The notes under the pieces are model-generated. The model worked only from the letters and a program-made list of their open reading frames with translations. It was not told the DNA's origin and did not search any database. 64,000 nt of DNA, from assembly GCF_000797495.1 (NCBI RefSeq), contig NZ_JTGN01000022.1, positions 1-64,000 on the forward strand. The letters are read 5' to 3'. Position numbers and translations under genes: made by a program. Below, in pieces: positions 26,812 through 35,694 of this stretch; within the stretch, counting starts at the first letter, position 1; each line of letters begins with the position of its first letter. The stretch comes from Robinsoniella peoriensis. Its GTDB lineage: Bacteria; Bacillota; Clostridia; Lachnospirales; Lachnospiraceae.

Positions 26812-28629
26812 ATGAAAATACAGTTAAAAAAATTTACACCACTGCCACTACGGCGCCAGATGATGGTTCTTTTAATGATTATGGCTGTTACCATGGCTGG
26901 AATCATGGCATTCAGTATGTTCTCCTATTATAAATTGCAGTACCAGTCTTTGAAGACGAACCAGGACGAAAAAGTAAATCAGGTGCTCCACGAGGTTGAA
27001 TATAATTACACTTATTTTTCAAAACTCACAACCAGTCTTGCTTATAATGAGCTTGTACAGAGTTACCTCGTTGAAAAAAATCAGGAATCAAAGTTTGATT
27101 ATGTCCAGCGGGTTTCCAATCTGCTGATCAATACACAGAACCAGGAGCCTTCCATCATTGATATTGCTGTGATTGGAGACAACGGCAATTTCAGCAACGT
27201 AGCCGGGGATTCTTCGATTACCAGCCGGCTCTTAAAGGAACTTCCAAGAGACCAGCATGACGTATTTTTCTTCGACAGGCAGAACTACTTTATCCATTCT
27301 TTAAATACCGTCTGTATTGTTGCCGGGCGCTTGATTTATCCGCTGGATTTAAGCAATGCCACTCCCTGCGGAGCCGTTTTCATAGCCATAGACCCTTCCA
27401 GGTTCCTGGGCGGCTCCTATTCTCTTGACAGTACAGACCAGAAGATGATTTTCCTGGATCAGAGCCAGAATCTTCTGTTAGGGGATGAGGAAATCTACCA
27501 GGCATACTTAAACAAACGGTCCGGGGATTCTGTTATTACCTATTCCAATACGGAATATACCTATGAATCCCATGGGATTCCCGATACGGGATATGAGTTA
27601 ATCTCCATCATTCCAAAAGGCGCACTCTTCCAAAAGTTAATTAAAACCGTAGGCAGCCAGTATTTTATTACTCTGGTTATTTTTATTATAGTCTGTACTT
27701 TTTTAATTTACTTTATCTCCCGTTTTTTCAATACGATTGCTGAATTAACAGGGATTATGAACAAGATTACCTCAGGAAACAGGCGGGCGCTGAAAGAACG
27801 TATCCATCTTGACGAGAAATCTTACGTCTGTCTGGAAGCCCAGACCATTGGAAATGCCTTTAACCAGATGCTGGATGAAGTGGATACCTTAAACCGTGAC
27901 ATTTTTAATACCTGCACGAAGATGTATGAAACAGAGATCTACGCCAAAAAAACAGAACTTGCTTTTTTAAGAAGCCAGATTAATCCCCACTTTTTGTATA
28001 ATACCCTGGCTTTAATCTGCGGCATGTCCACAGAAGGAAGGTCTGATGATATTATTAATATTTCTCAGGCTCTGGCGCAAATTCTGCGTTACAGCATTAA
28101 AGGAAATGAATTTGTAACTTTTCGGGAAGAACTGGAAATTGTGAAGTCTTATCTGATGATTCAATCCACCCGTTTTGAGGGGCGATTTACCATAGAGTAC
28201 AGTATTTCCGATGAAATAATGGATGCATGTATCCCGAAAATGATTTTGCAGCCCCTGGTGGAAAACTCCATTGTCCATGGTCTGGAGAAACTGCTGGAAC
28301 CGGGGCATTTGCAGATAGGAGGAATGCATGATTCTTCCAATGATACACTAATTATCTGGGTTTATGATACCGGTGAGGGCATTTCCGTCCAAAGACTGTC
28401 CCAGATCCGTGAAAGTCTGAACCGCCCGAAGACAATGCCCTCTTCTATGGAAGAATCCCTCTTCGTAGATTCCCCCGGCGAGGAATCCGAGAGCCTTGGA
28501 CTTTTAAATGTAAACAGCCGTATCCGCCTGTATTATGGGGAACCCTACCATTTAATAATCGAATCAAAAGAACATATCGAAACGAATATTCAGATTCGTA
28601 TTCCATTTCAGCTGCAAAGAAAGGAGTAA
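26812..28629 (+). CDS. YesM-type sensor histidine kinase
   Basis: A 605-residue membrane kinase. Helices at about 17-38 and 285-303 flank an extracytoplasmic Cache-like sensor; a HAMP-like linker follows. The kinase box is RSQINPHFLYNTL (phosphoacceptor H393), with N-box LVENSIVHGL and later GLLNVNSRIRLYY. Its stop is 5 bp before the start of the response regulator gene, and a solute-binding lipoprotein is the third gene of the operon. That order suggests the lipoprotein may present ligand to this sensor. It is divergent from the importer B operon, the probable target of the system. Confidence 0.92.
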   Translation: MKIQLKKFTPLPLRRQMMVLLMIMAVTMAGIMAFSMFSYYKLQYQSLKTNQDEKVNQVLHEVEYNYTYFSKLTTSLAYNELVQSYLVEKNQESKFDYVQRVSNLLINTQNQEPSIIDIAVIGDNGNFSNVAGDSSITSRLLKELPRDQHDVFFFDRQNYFIHSLNTVCIVAGRLIYPLDLSNATPCGAVFIAIDPSRFLGGSYSLDSTDQKMIFLDQSQNLLLGDEEIYQAYLNKRSGDSVITYSNTEYTYESHGIPDTGYELISIIPKGALFQKLIKTVGSQYFITLVIFIIVCTFLIYFISRFFNTIAELTGIMNKITSGNRRALKERIHLDEKSYVCLEAQTIGNAFNQMLDEVDTLNRDIFNTCTKMYETEIYAKKTELAFLRSQINPHFLYNTLALICGMSTEGRSDDIINISQALAQILRYSIKGNEFVTFREELEIVKSYLMIQSTRFEGRFTIEYSISDEIMDACIPKMILQPLVENSIVHGLEKLLEPGHLQIGGMHDSSNDTLIIWVYDTGEGISVQRLSQIRESLNRPKTMPSSMEESLFVDSPGEESESLGLLNVNSRIRLYYGEPYHLIIESKEHIETNIQIRIPFQLQRKE

Positions 28630-28634
28630 TCATA

Positions 28635-29390
28635 ATGTACAGAGCAGTCATTATTGATGATGAAAAATGGGTGATTAAAAGTCTGCGGGCACTTCTGCTT
28701 AACCAGGAATACTTTGAAATTACCGGTGAAGCGTATAACGGGCTGACAGGACTTCAATTAATTCTGGATCAACGGCCGGACCTTGCATTTGTAGACATTA
28801 AAATGCCCGGACTCGGTGGGCTGGAACTGCTCCAGGCAGCAAATCTGGAAAAGGTTGATACCGTTTTTACCATCATAAGCGGACATGCAGAATTTGCCTA
28901 TGTGCAAAAAGCAATGACGCAGAATGCAATCGGCTATTGCCTCAAGCCATTTTCTCCTACAGAAATCCAGGACAGTATCCTGCGGGCATATGAAAAAGTG
29001 GAATTCCTGCATTCAATGGAAAAGAAGAAGAAAGAACAAAAAGAAAAAGACCTCCCGATATTTCCGGTTAAAAACCGAATTGTCAGGTGTATGCTGTCTT
29101 ATATTCATGAACACTGCAGTGAATGCATCTCGATTCAGCAGATTGCGGAACATTGCAGCGTTAATCCAAATTATGCCAGCCAGTTGTTTAACCAGGAAAT
29201 GAATAAAACCTTTAGCTGCTATGTGACAGAACTCCGTATAGAACAGGCGGTAAAATTACTCCAGGACACCGATCTCCCCGTTTCCGAGATCGCACTGAAG
29301 ACAGGTTACCGGGATTACTTTTATTTTGCCAAAGTATTCAAAAAGACTATGGGAATTACACCAACCGCCTACCGCAACAGGGAGGATTGA
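28635..29390 (+). CDS. Response regulator with AraC output domain
   Basis: A compact 251-residue YesN-type regulator: receiver about 1-120 with IIDDEKW, phosphoacceptor D54 in FVDIKMPGLGG and CLKPF; a Lys/Glu-rich linker about 128-143; an AraC DNA-binding domain about 150-250 (ISIQQIAEHCSVNPNYASQL, VSEIALKTGYRDYFYFAKVF). AGGAG precedes the ATG. It is about half the size of the other regulators in the window because it lacks their long middle region. Cognate kinase is the gene immediately upstream. Confidence 0.93.
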   Translation: MYRAVIIDDEKWVIKSLRALLLNQEYFEITGEAYNGLTGLQLILDQRPDLAFVDIKMPGLGGLELLQAANLEKVDTVFTIISGHAEFAYVQKAMTQNAIGYCLKPFSPTEIQDSILRAYEKVEFLHSMEKKKKEQKEKDLPIFPVKNRIVRCMLSYIHEHCSECISIQQIAEHCSVNPNYASQLFNQEMNKTFSCYVTELRIEQAVKLLQDTDLPVSEIALKTGYRDYFYFAKVFKKTMGITPTAYRNRED

Positions 29391-29393
29391 GTT

Positions 29394-31037
29394 ATGAAAA
29401 TAAAAATAATGATTTTATTAATAATGTCGGCTCTCTTTTGTTTTCTCTGGGGCTGTAAGAACGGCGGGCCCGGTGAAACCGAAAAAAAACTTCCGGAGTC
29501 TCTGCAGAATGCTGATTTGAGCCAGCATCTGGAGATCAGCATTGGATTCTGGAATATCCAGGCAATGGAAAACAGCAAGGAAAAGGATGGGGTGTGGCGT
29601 TATCTGGAAGAACTGTTTAATATAACGATAAAACCCGTCAACCTGAACTGGTCCGATTACAACGAGCGCTATCTGGTAATGGGTGTATCTGATTCCCTGC
29701 CTGATATCTTTGCCGCAACGACAATAACGGGTACCTCGGAAAATAATGCGCTTTCCCTTTCGGATATGATCTCGCGAAAAATGCTCTCGCCTCTGCCGGA
29801 AGATCTCTCAAAATACCCGGAGGTTATGAAAACAGTAGACTCCCTGCAGCATTTTTTAGAGCAGAAGGACGGAAAAATATATACGTTTCCCAGAACTTCC
29901 TTTGGCGATATGGATCTGTCATCTTCGGATGCTGGACTGCTCGTGCGCAAAGACTGGATGGAATCGCTGGGGATAACAGAACCTGAAAATCTGGATGCAT
30001 TTATTGACATGACGGTAGCTTTTGCGGCAGAAGATCCGGACGGGAATCATATCGATGATACTATCGGATACAATGTGGGAAACCGTACGGCACTTGGCAA
30101 ATGGCTGATTCTTGGTATTGCACCTGAGTGTAATGTATATACCTGGGTAAAAAAAGACGGACAGTTTCTTCCCTCTTATCTTCTGCCGGAATTTGAAGAT
30201 GTGGTAAAGGCGTATCGAAAGTTGTACGTCAGCGGCGGCCTTGACCCGGAGTTTTATCTTAAGAAGACGGTAGACTCCGTCTATGATTTTGCAAGAGGAA
30301 AGCTGGGTGCCCTGGAATATAAGACTTCTCCGGCAGCCCTTTCTGAGATTAAAGCTTATTGGAACCACTACCACGATGAGTCGGAACCATTTGAAGATGC
30401 CGTAAGTATCTTAAATATTTTCCCCTGTTCGGATGGGAAACGATACAGCAACAGCAGTTCCCCTTTCTGGTCGGAATCTCTGTTTTCTTCCCATGTTGAC
30501 GAAGAAAAGATGGAAAGAATTTTATATCTGTACGAATACCTGCTGTCGGAAGAAGGATGGTATCTCACTAGATTTGGCATAGAGGGGGAAGATTATGATT
30601 TCAAGGACGGGAAATACTCCTGTCTTCCGGATGCCTCCAGTGAAAATGTATCAGAGCTGCTTCTCAAAAAGTATCCCTCATTAAATTTATTTACAAGTCT
30701 TGCCTCTTGGGGCGGGTCCAATGATGATTTTGTATCCAGCGAACAGAATAATAAAAGGTATGGACGAAAGATTATGGAAATGTCCAACGGAGCCCTTCAC
30801 TGGAATCAGGAAAACACCACGATGGTTGAACGGCCCTATGATTTTTTGCAAATGTCAAAAGAAGAGTCTGATATATTTTCAACTTCAACTATGATAGATG
30901 AGTTCACCAAAGTCATTATTGGCAATGAAGACCCTGTAAAGATGTGGAAAGAAGTCATTAACCGCTGGAAGGAAGACGGTATACTGACTTACATAGATAA
31001 TTTAAATAAACAGGCAGAAATGCTGAATATAAAATAA
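29394..31037 (+). CDS. Solute-binding lipoprotein without adjacent permeases
   Basis: A 547-residue family 1-like solute-binding lipoprotein. The signal peptide ends in lipobox LWGC, then a short linker and the binding domain (LEISIGFWNIQAMENSKEKD, and YLEELFNITIKPVNLNWSDY). The start lies 3 bp after the response regulator stop and its ribosome binding site is inside that gene's last codons, so translation is coupled. No permease genes follow; instead an esterase and a fucosidase. It may be the binding protein for a distant permease, an alternative protein for importer B, or a ligand presenter for the kinase at 26812. The last is my preferred inference from gene order. Confidence 0.88.
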   Translation: MKIKIMILLIMSALFCFLWGCKNGGPGETEKKLPESLQNADLSQHLEISIGFWNIQAMENSKEKDGVWRYLEELFNITIKPVNLNWSDYNERYLVMGVSDSLPDIFAATTITGTSENNALSLSDMISRKMLSPLPEDLSKYPEVMKTVDSLQHFLEQKDGKIYTFPRTSFGDMDLSSSDAGLLVRKDWMESLGITEPENLDAFIDMTVAFAAEDPDGNHIDDTIGYNVGNRTALGKWLILGIAPECNVYTWVKKDGQFLPSYLLPEFEDVVKAYRKLYVSGGLDPEFYLKKTVDSVYDFARGKLGALEYKTSPAALSEIKAYWNHYHDESEPFEDAVSILNIFPCSDGKRYSNSSSPFWSESLFSSHVDEEKMERILYLYEYLLSEEGWYLTRFGIEGEDYDFKDGKYSCLPDASSENVSELLLKKYPSLNLFTSLASWGGSNDDFVSSEQNNKRYGRKIMEMSNGALHWNQENTTMVERPYDFLQMSKEESDIFSTSTMIDEFTKVIIGNEDPVKMWKEVINRWKEDGILTYIDNLNKQAEMLNIK

Positions 31038-31057
31038 AGCTTAAAGGAGAGATTAGG

Positions 31058-32494
31058 ATGACTGGAGTAATATTAACATCTGCCCCGGATGACTGGGCTA
31101 TTATTCAAAAAGAGGGAGATTGTGGAAGCATATCCCTGAAAGGGCATTATTCTATACCGGATGCAGCCCTGAACGCGGGTGTAAAATACGCCATTCCGGT
31201 AGTGCGCATCATGCAGGAGGATAATAACTATCCGGTAGTTCCATGGACCCCTGCAGAATTTTCACTGCTGGATGAAGAACGGTTTACCGGCACATTTGAA
31301 ATTACGCTTACACTGCCAAAAGGTGGATTATACCGGATTGAAACGGGAGTGGATTCAGCCAGTACTGACGGCACCTATACCTGGATGTTCCGTGGGGATG
31401 TGAGATTTCATATTGGGGTTGGAAATCTGTTTATAGTAGCCGGACAGTCAAATGCAGCCGGATTCGGACAGGATTGGGGCGGGGATGCCCCTGCTTTGGG
31501 TGTTCATGTACTGCGCAACAATAACCGCTGGGCTCTTGCCACCCACCCTTTGAACGAATCTACGGATGCCGGCGATGATAATGAAAACACTGAAATTCGT
31601 GTATCAGGCACTTCACCCTGGATATCGTTTGGGCGCCGCTTACAGCAGATCTCCGGTTGTCCCGTAGGTCTGATTGTCTGTGCAAAAGGCGGATCCCCCA
31701 TTGATCTGTGGGACAAAGACGGCACCGGGTCACTTTACCGGAATATGCTTCGCAAAATAAATATGACAAATCAGCACCCCATTGGAATCCTGTGGTATCA
31801 GGGCTGTGCTGATACCACAGATGGAAATTATGAGGTGTACGAAGATAAATATCTGAATTTTATTTCCAATATAAGGCATGATCTCGGGTATGAAATTCCA
31901 TTTTTCACCTTCCAGCTGAACCGGGAAATCGGATCTCCTTACCAGAAAGGATGGGCAGTAATCCGGGAAGTCCAGCGAAGAGCCGCACATACTATGCAGA
32001 AGGTATATGTGCTCCCCACATTAAACTGTTCTTTGTCAGATAACGTGCATAATTCCTCCGTATCCAACACACTTCTGGGTGAAAGGATGGCGAAACTTTG
32101 CGGATATGTACTTTGCAATGCCCCTGCCTTTCTGGCGCCGGACATTTACAGTGCAGAATTAATCCAGAGGGATCAGATACTGTTACGGTTCTCCGGTGTT
32201 GTCCGGACTTTGTTTCTTTACAGCCAGAACCCTGCCGAATGCGGTTTCTTAATAGAAGACAGCCTGGGGGAAGTTCTCCCTTACTGCATTACTTTGGCAC
32301 CTGGCATTTTGGACGGGCTGCTGATTACCCTGGACCGGGACCTTCAGGGAGACGCGCAGGTTTCCTTCTGCCATGAATCTGTCCCCAGTTTTGTTCCGCC
32401 TGTAGATGCCGTTACGTATCTTCCCTTGCTTTCATTTTATCAATTTCCTGTGGATGCTCGTCAGTTAGGAGGTTCATTATGTCATCAAATTTAA
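31058..32494 (+). CDS. SGNH-family esterase (sialate O-acetylesterase-like)
   Basis: A 478-residue cytoplasmic esterase of the DUF303/SASA (sialate O-acetylesterase, CE6-like) type that removes O-acetyl groups from sugars. The catalytic Ser lies in the VAGQSNAAG motif (about residues 128-136), the oxyanion block in CAKGGSPIDLWD, and the distal SDNVHNS gives the Asp-x-x-His of the triad. The N-terminal about 120 residues form a beta-rich domain. There is no signal peptide, so it acts on imported, acetylated oligosaccharide. GGAG precedes the ATG. Its 3' end overlaps the GH29 gene by 16 bp, indicating coupled translation. The acetylated sugar is unknown; pectic sugars fit the neighbours better than sialic acid. 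Confidence 0.85.
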   Translation: MTGVILTSAPDDWAIIQKEGDCGSISLKGHYSIPDAALNAGVKYAIPVVRIMQEDNNYPVVPWTPAEFSLLDEERFTGTFEITLTLPKGGLYRIETGVDSASTDGTYTWMFRGDVRFHIGVGNLFIVAGQSNAAGFGQDWGGDAPALGVHVLRNNNRWALATHPLNESTDAGDDNENTEIRVSGTSPWISFGRRLQQISGCPVGLIVCAKGGSPIDLWDKDGTGSLYRNMLRKINMTNQHPIGILWYQGCADTTDGNYEVYEDKYLNFISNIRHDLGYEIPFFTFQLNREIGSPYQKGWAVIREVQRRAAHTMQKVYVLPTLNCSLSDNVHNSSVSNTLLGERMAKLCGYVLCNAPAFLAPDIYSAELIQRDQILLRFSGVVRTLFLYSQNPAECGFLIEDSLGEVLPYCITLAPGILDGLLITLDRDLQGDAQVSFCHESVPSFVPPVDAVTYLPLLSFYQFPVDARQLGGSLCHQI

Positions 32495-33909
32495 ATTGGA
32501 AACCTTATGAACGCCAGGCTCCGGAATGGTTCCGGGACGCAAAATTTGGACTTTTTTTTCATTGGGGTCCGTACTGTGTACCGGCTTATGAAAATGAATG
32601 GTATTCCCGGAATATGTACGGCAAAGGCCTTGCCCAGAATATCCACCATGAAAAAACCTATGGTTCCCTCCATGACTTTGGGTACAAGGATTTTTACCCT
32701 ATGTTCACCGGAGAAAAATTTGACCCGGAAGAATGGGCTGACCTGGTTGTGGCATCCGGAGCAAAGTACGCTGGACCTGTCACGGAACATGCCGACAATT
32801 TTTCCATGTGGGACAGTAAGGTAAATCCGGTTAACTCAGTCAATTATGGACCGAAAAGAGATATTACCGGTGAGTGTATTCAAGCATTTCGGAAAAGAGG
32901 CATCAAAATACTGAGCACATTTCATCATCAGTGGCTCTGGGGCTGGTTCATGTCCTCCGATACAGATGCCGATGTCTATGACCCTGCCAATGCGCAGTAT
33001 TACTGGGATGCTTTACCTCTGGAGACGAACCGGTACCACCCATATCGGCTGCCGGACGATAAATTTAACCAAATGTGGCTGGATAAGGTAAATGAGGTAG
33101 TAGATCAATATCAGCCTGACCTGATCTATTTTGACAGCCGCTCTTTTATTATTGACGAAACGTACCGTTATAAAATGGTCAGTCATTATTATGAAACCTG
33201 CAGTGGCAAAGACATTGCCATTTCTTATAAACAAAAGGATTTTTCGGCTGGCATTGGAATCTATGATATTGAATGCGGACGTTTTTCCCATGCGAAAGAC
33301 TTTCCCTGGCAGACCGATGACCGGCTGGAAGACAACATCACCTGGTGTATTGTTCAAAACCCAAAGTATAAATCTGCCTGCAGCATCATTCACCAGCTTT
33401 GCGATGTAACCGCAAAGAATGGAAATTTACTGTTAAATGTAGGACCAGATGCAGACGGTTCCTTTCATCCTGATGCCGTTGCCGTTCTGCATGAGATCGG
33501 CTCCTGGCTGAAAATAAACGGGGAGGCTATTTACAATACCCGCCCCTTTTCGGCAGCTGCAGAAGGGCCTACTGTTGTATCGGATGATAATTATAATATT
33601 GAAAAAATCAACAGCCAGGTGGAAGAAGGGCTGGCTTCGGATATTAAGAACCATACCTTTACCTGGGAAGATTTTCGTTTTACGCAGAATCAAACCGCCG
33701 TTTATGCAATCACCTTTGGATGGCCACCAGACCGGAAGCTCTGTATTAAGACACTGAAAAAATGCAGTTCCTCCAAAACGGTTGCTCAAGTTCAACTGTT
33801 GGGAACAAACTGCTGCCTGGACTTTTATCAGTCAGCGGACTGCCTGGAAGTCACCCTTCCGGAACAACCGCCATGTGATCATGCTTACTCTCTAAAGATT
33901 ATGTTTTAA
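32479..33909 (+). CDS. GH29 alpha-L-fucosidase
   Basis: A 476-residue GH29 enzyme, a retaining exo-alpha-L-fucosidase. The barrel begins WFRDAKFGLFFHWGPYCVPA; the nucleophile is D219 in PDLIYFDS; the conserved NGNLLLNVGPDADGSFHPDA block follows, then a C-terminal beta-sandwich. The usual His-His substrate motif (KHHDGF) reads TEHADNF here, keeping one His. No signal peptide. AGGAGG lies within the end of the esterase gene. It removes fucose from imported oligosaccharide, complementing the rhamnosidases and galactosidase of the divergent operon. No terminator is evident downstream. Confidence 0.92.
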   Translation: MSSNLNWKPYERQAPEWFRDAKFGLFFHWGPYCVPAYENEWYSRNMYGKGLAQNIHHEKTYGSLHDFGYKDFYPMFTGEKFDPEEWADLVVASGAKYAGPVTEHADNFSMWDSKVNPVNSVNYGPKRDITGECIQAFRKRGIKILSTFHHQWLWGWFMSSDTDADVYDPANAQYYWDALPLETNRYHPYRLPDDKFNQMWLDKVNEVVDQYQPDLIYFDSRSFIIDETYRYKMVSHYYETCSGKDIAISYKQKDFSAGIGIYDIECGRFSHAKDFPWQTDDRLEDNITWCIVQNPKYKSACSIIHQLCDVTAKNGNLLLNVGPDADGSFHPDAVAVLHEIGSWLKINGEAIYNTRPFSAAAEGPTVVSDDNYNIEKINSQVEEGLASDIKNHTFTWEDFRFTQNQTAVYAITFGWPPDRKLCIKTLKKCSSSKTVAQVQLLGTNCCLDFYQSADCLEVTLPEQPPCDHAYSLKIMF

Positions 33910-33985
33910 TGCTTGCTGCGGTTCATTAGAGCTTACCGGCTGCCCTGTAAACTTTAACTCAGATTTCCTTATTTATTCTCCAGGA

Positions 33986-34014
33986 TTGTACTTCATTTTA
34001 AAATGTCATATAAT
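33986..34014 (+). promoter_or_regulatory. Predicted gadB promoter
   Basis: -35 TTGTAC (33986-33991), a 17-bp spacer and a perfect -10 TATAAT (34009-34014). It predicts a start near 34021 and a leader of about 160 nt that contains the inverted-repeat element. Confidence 0.65.
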
Positions 34015-34058
34015 AAACCTATCAAACCAGTAGTCGAGTTCAAGCTTTATGGACTACC

Positions 34059-34150
34059 AGAGCGTGTTTGGAAATTCATTACTGCTATCTGCACGCCCCA
34101 CTTTGCAGGAGATTTGCCCAGCTGTGAGAAAGAATTTTCAAACACGCTCT
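34059..34150 (+). repeat. 92-bp inverted-repeat element in the gadB leader
   Basis: 19-bp terminal inverted repeats (34059-34077 and 34132-34150) differ at one base: AGAGCGTGTTTGGAAATTC against the complement of GAATTTTCAAACACGCTCT. They enclose 54 bp. No clear target-site duplication is visible. The form suggests a MITE-like or other palindromic interspersed element that has settled in the leader, or a dedicated leader hairpin. It occurs once in this window. Confidence 0.7.
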
Positions 34151-34182
34151 AATGAAATATAAACAGAACAGGAGTGAGCATC

Positions 34183-35592
34183 ATGTTATATGACCAGTAC
34201 AAGAAACGAGAAACGTTTAAAGATTCCTTTGATACCCCGCTATTCGGGACTTTAGAGGCAGATTCACCCATACCGAAAAATGTCATCGGTGAGCATCCTC
34301 TGGAACCTGCCCTTGCTTATCAGCTGATTAAAGATGAACTGATGAATGAGGGAAATGCAAGATTGAATCTGGCTACGTTCTGCCAGACTTATATGGAAGA
34401 GGAAGCAGTGAAACTTATGTCAGAAACCCTGGAGAAAAACGCCATTGACAAGACAGAGTATCCGCAGACTGCAGAAATCGAACACCGCTGCATAAATATG
34501 ATCTCCCATCTGTGGAACTCTCCTGATGAAGCAGATACCATCGGTACCTCCACGGTAGGCTCCTCTGAGGCATGTATGCTGGCAGGTATGGCAATGAAAT
34601 TCCGCTGGCGTAAAAGAGCTGCAGAATTTGGACTTGATCTATCGAAAAAACCGAACCTTGTTATTTCCTCGGGTTATCAGGTGTGCTGGGAGAAGTTCTG
34701 TGTCTATTGGGATATTGAACTGCGGGAAGTGCCAATGAATGCGGACTGTATGTGCATAGACCCGAATACGGTACTTCAATATGTGGATGAATACACCATT
34801 GGCATCGTCGGTATTCTTGGAATCACTTATACAGGCAAGTTTGATGATATGCTGGCGATTGATCGCATACTGGAAACCTACAATGCATCTACCAGACATA
34901 AGGTTTATATTCATGTGGACGCAGCCTCCGGCGGACTTTTTGTTCCTTTTGTGAATCCGGATCTGCCATGGGATTTCCGTTTAAAAAATGTTATATCCAT
35001 CAACTGTTCCGGTCATAAATACGGACTGGTATATCCCGGCATTGGGTGGGTTCTATGGAAACGCAAAGAATATCTTCCGGAGGAGTTAATTTTTGAAGTG
35101 GATTATCTGGGGGGCAAAATGCCCACAATAGCCCTGAACTTTTCCAGATCCGCAAGTCAGATTATTGGTCAGTACTATAATTTTATCCGTCTTGGAAAAG
35201 AAGGATATCAGCGAATCCAGCAAAAGACCCAGGACGTGGCTCATTACCTGGCTGAACAATTAGAAGAAACCGGCATTTTCCATATCTACCACGATGGTAG
35301 TGACCTTCCGGTTGTGTGCTATACGCTGAAAGAGGATGAAAAGCGGGAATGGACGCTCTATGACTTATCGGACCGTCTGCTCATGCGGGGATGGCAGGTT
35401 CCTACCTATCCATTGCCAAAGAACCTGGAAAACATTGTGATTCAAAGGATTGTGTGCCGTGCTGATTTAAATTATGACATGGCTGAATTGTTGATCCGTG
35501 ATGTGAAAGAGGGCATACAGGAACTAAACCAGGCCGCTGTACTGGTTCATGGAAAAAAAGCAGAGCCGAAGGTCTATGGATTTACTCATTAA
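34183..35592 (+). CDS. gadB: Glutamate decarboxylase
   Basis: A 469-residue PLP-dependent enzyme converting L-glutamate to gamma-aminobutyrate and CO2, consuming a proton. The PLP lysine lies in SINCSGHKYGLVYPG (K279 from the chosen start), with the cofactor-phosphate Ser/Thr region GTSTVGSSEACMLAG and the active-site HVDAASGGLFVPF. The C-terminus KVYGFTH resembles the pH-sensing tail of E. coli GadB. The ATG at 34183 is favoured, with AGGAG at 8 nt; a GTG three codons upstream overlaps that site. It lies alone, with no antiporter gene beside it, between a predicted promoter and a strong downstream hairpin. Confidence 0.95.
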   Translation: MLYDQYKKRETFKDSFDTPLFGTLEADSPIPKNVIGEHPLEPALAYQLIKDELMNEGNARLNLATFCQTYMEEEAVKLMSETLEKNAIDKTEYPQTAEIEHRCINMISHLWNSPDEADTIGTSTVGSSEACMLAGMAMKFRWRKRAAEFGLDLSKKPNLVISSGYQVCWEKFCVYWDIELREVPMNADCMCIDPNTVLQYVDEYTIGIVGILGITYTGKFDDMLAIDRILETYNASTRHKVYIHVDAASGGLFVPFVNPDLPWDFRLKNVISINCSGHKYGLVYPGIGWVLWKRKEYLPEELIFEVDYLGGKMPTIALNFSRSASQIIGQYYNFIRLGKEGYQRIQQKTQDVAHYLAEQLEETGIFHIYHDGSDLPVVCYTLKEDEKREWTLYDLSDRLLMRGWQVPTYPLPKNLENIVIQRIVCRADLNYDMAELLIRDVKEGIQELNQAAVLVHGKKAEPKVYGFTH

Positions 35593-35606
35593 TATCCTTA
35601 AGTAGA

Positions 35607-35652
35607 AGAACAGGGCAGCTGTTGTAATGATAAAGGACAGTTGTCCTGTTCT
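35607..35652 (+). terminator. Strong hairpin after gadB
   Basis: A 16-bp stem with two G-U pairs (35607-35622 with 35637-35652; arms AGAACAGGGCAGCTGT and ACAGTTGTCCTGTTCT) and a 14-nt loop. The T-tract is weak, so it may be a terminator of moderate strength or a 3'-protecting structure. It also faces the aldo/keto reductase gene from the other side. Confidence 0.55.
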
Positions 35653-35694
35653 ATATGTTTACTTTACTGTACAATATTTTTACTGCTAAAATCC

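Noticed and set aside
31058..32494. Sialic-acid catabolism gene cluster
   Set aside because: The esterase family name suggests sialate, but no sialic acid lyase, kinase, epimerase or sialidase is present; the neighbours point to fucose, rhamnose and galactose.
34059..34150. Insertion sequence
   Set aside because: There is no transposase and no convincing target-site duplication, and the element is only 92 bp. At most it is a non-autonomous palindromic repeat.
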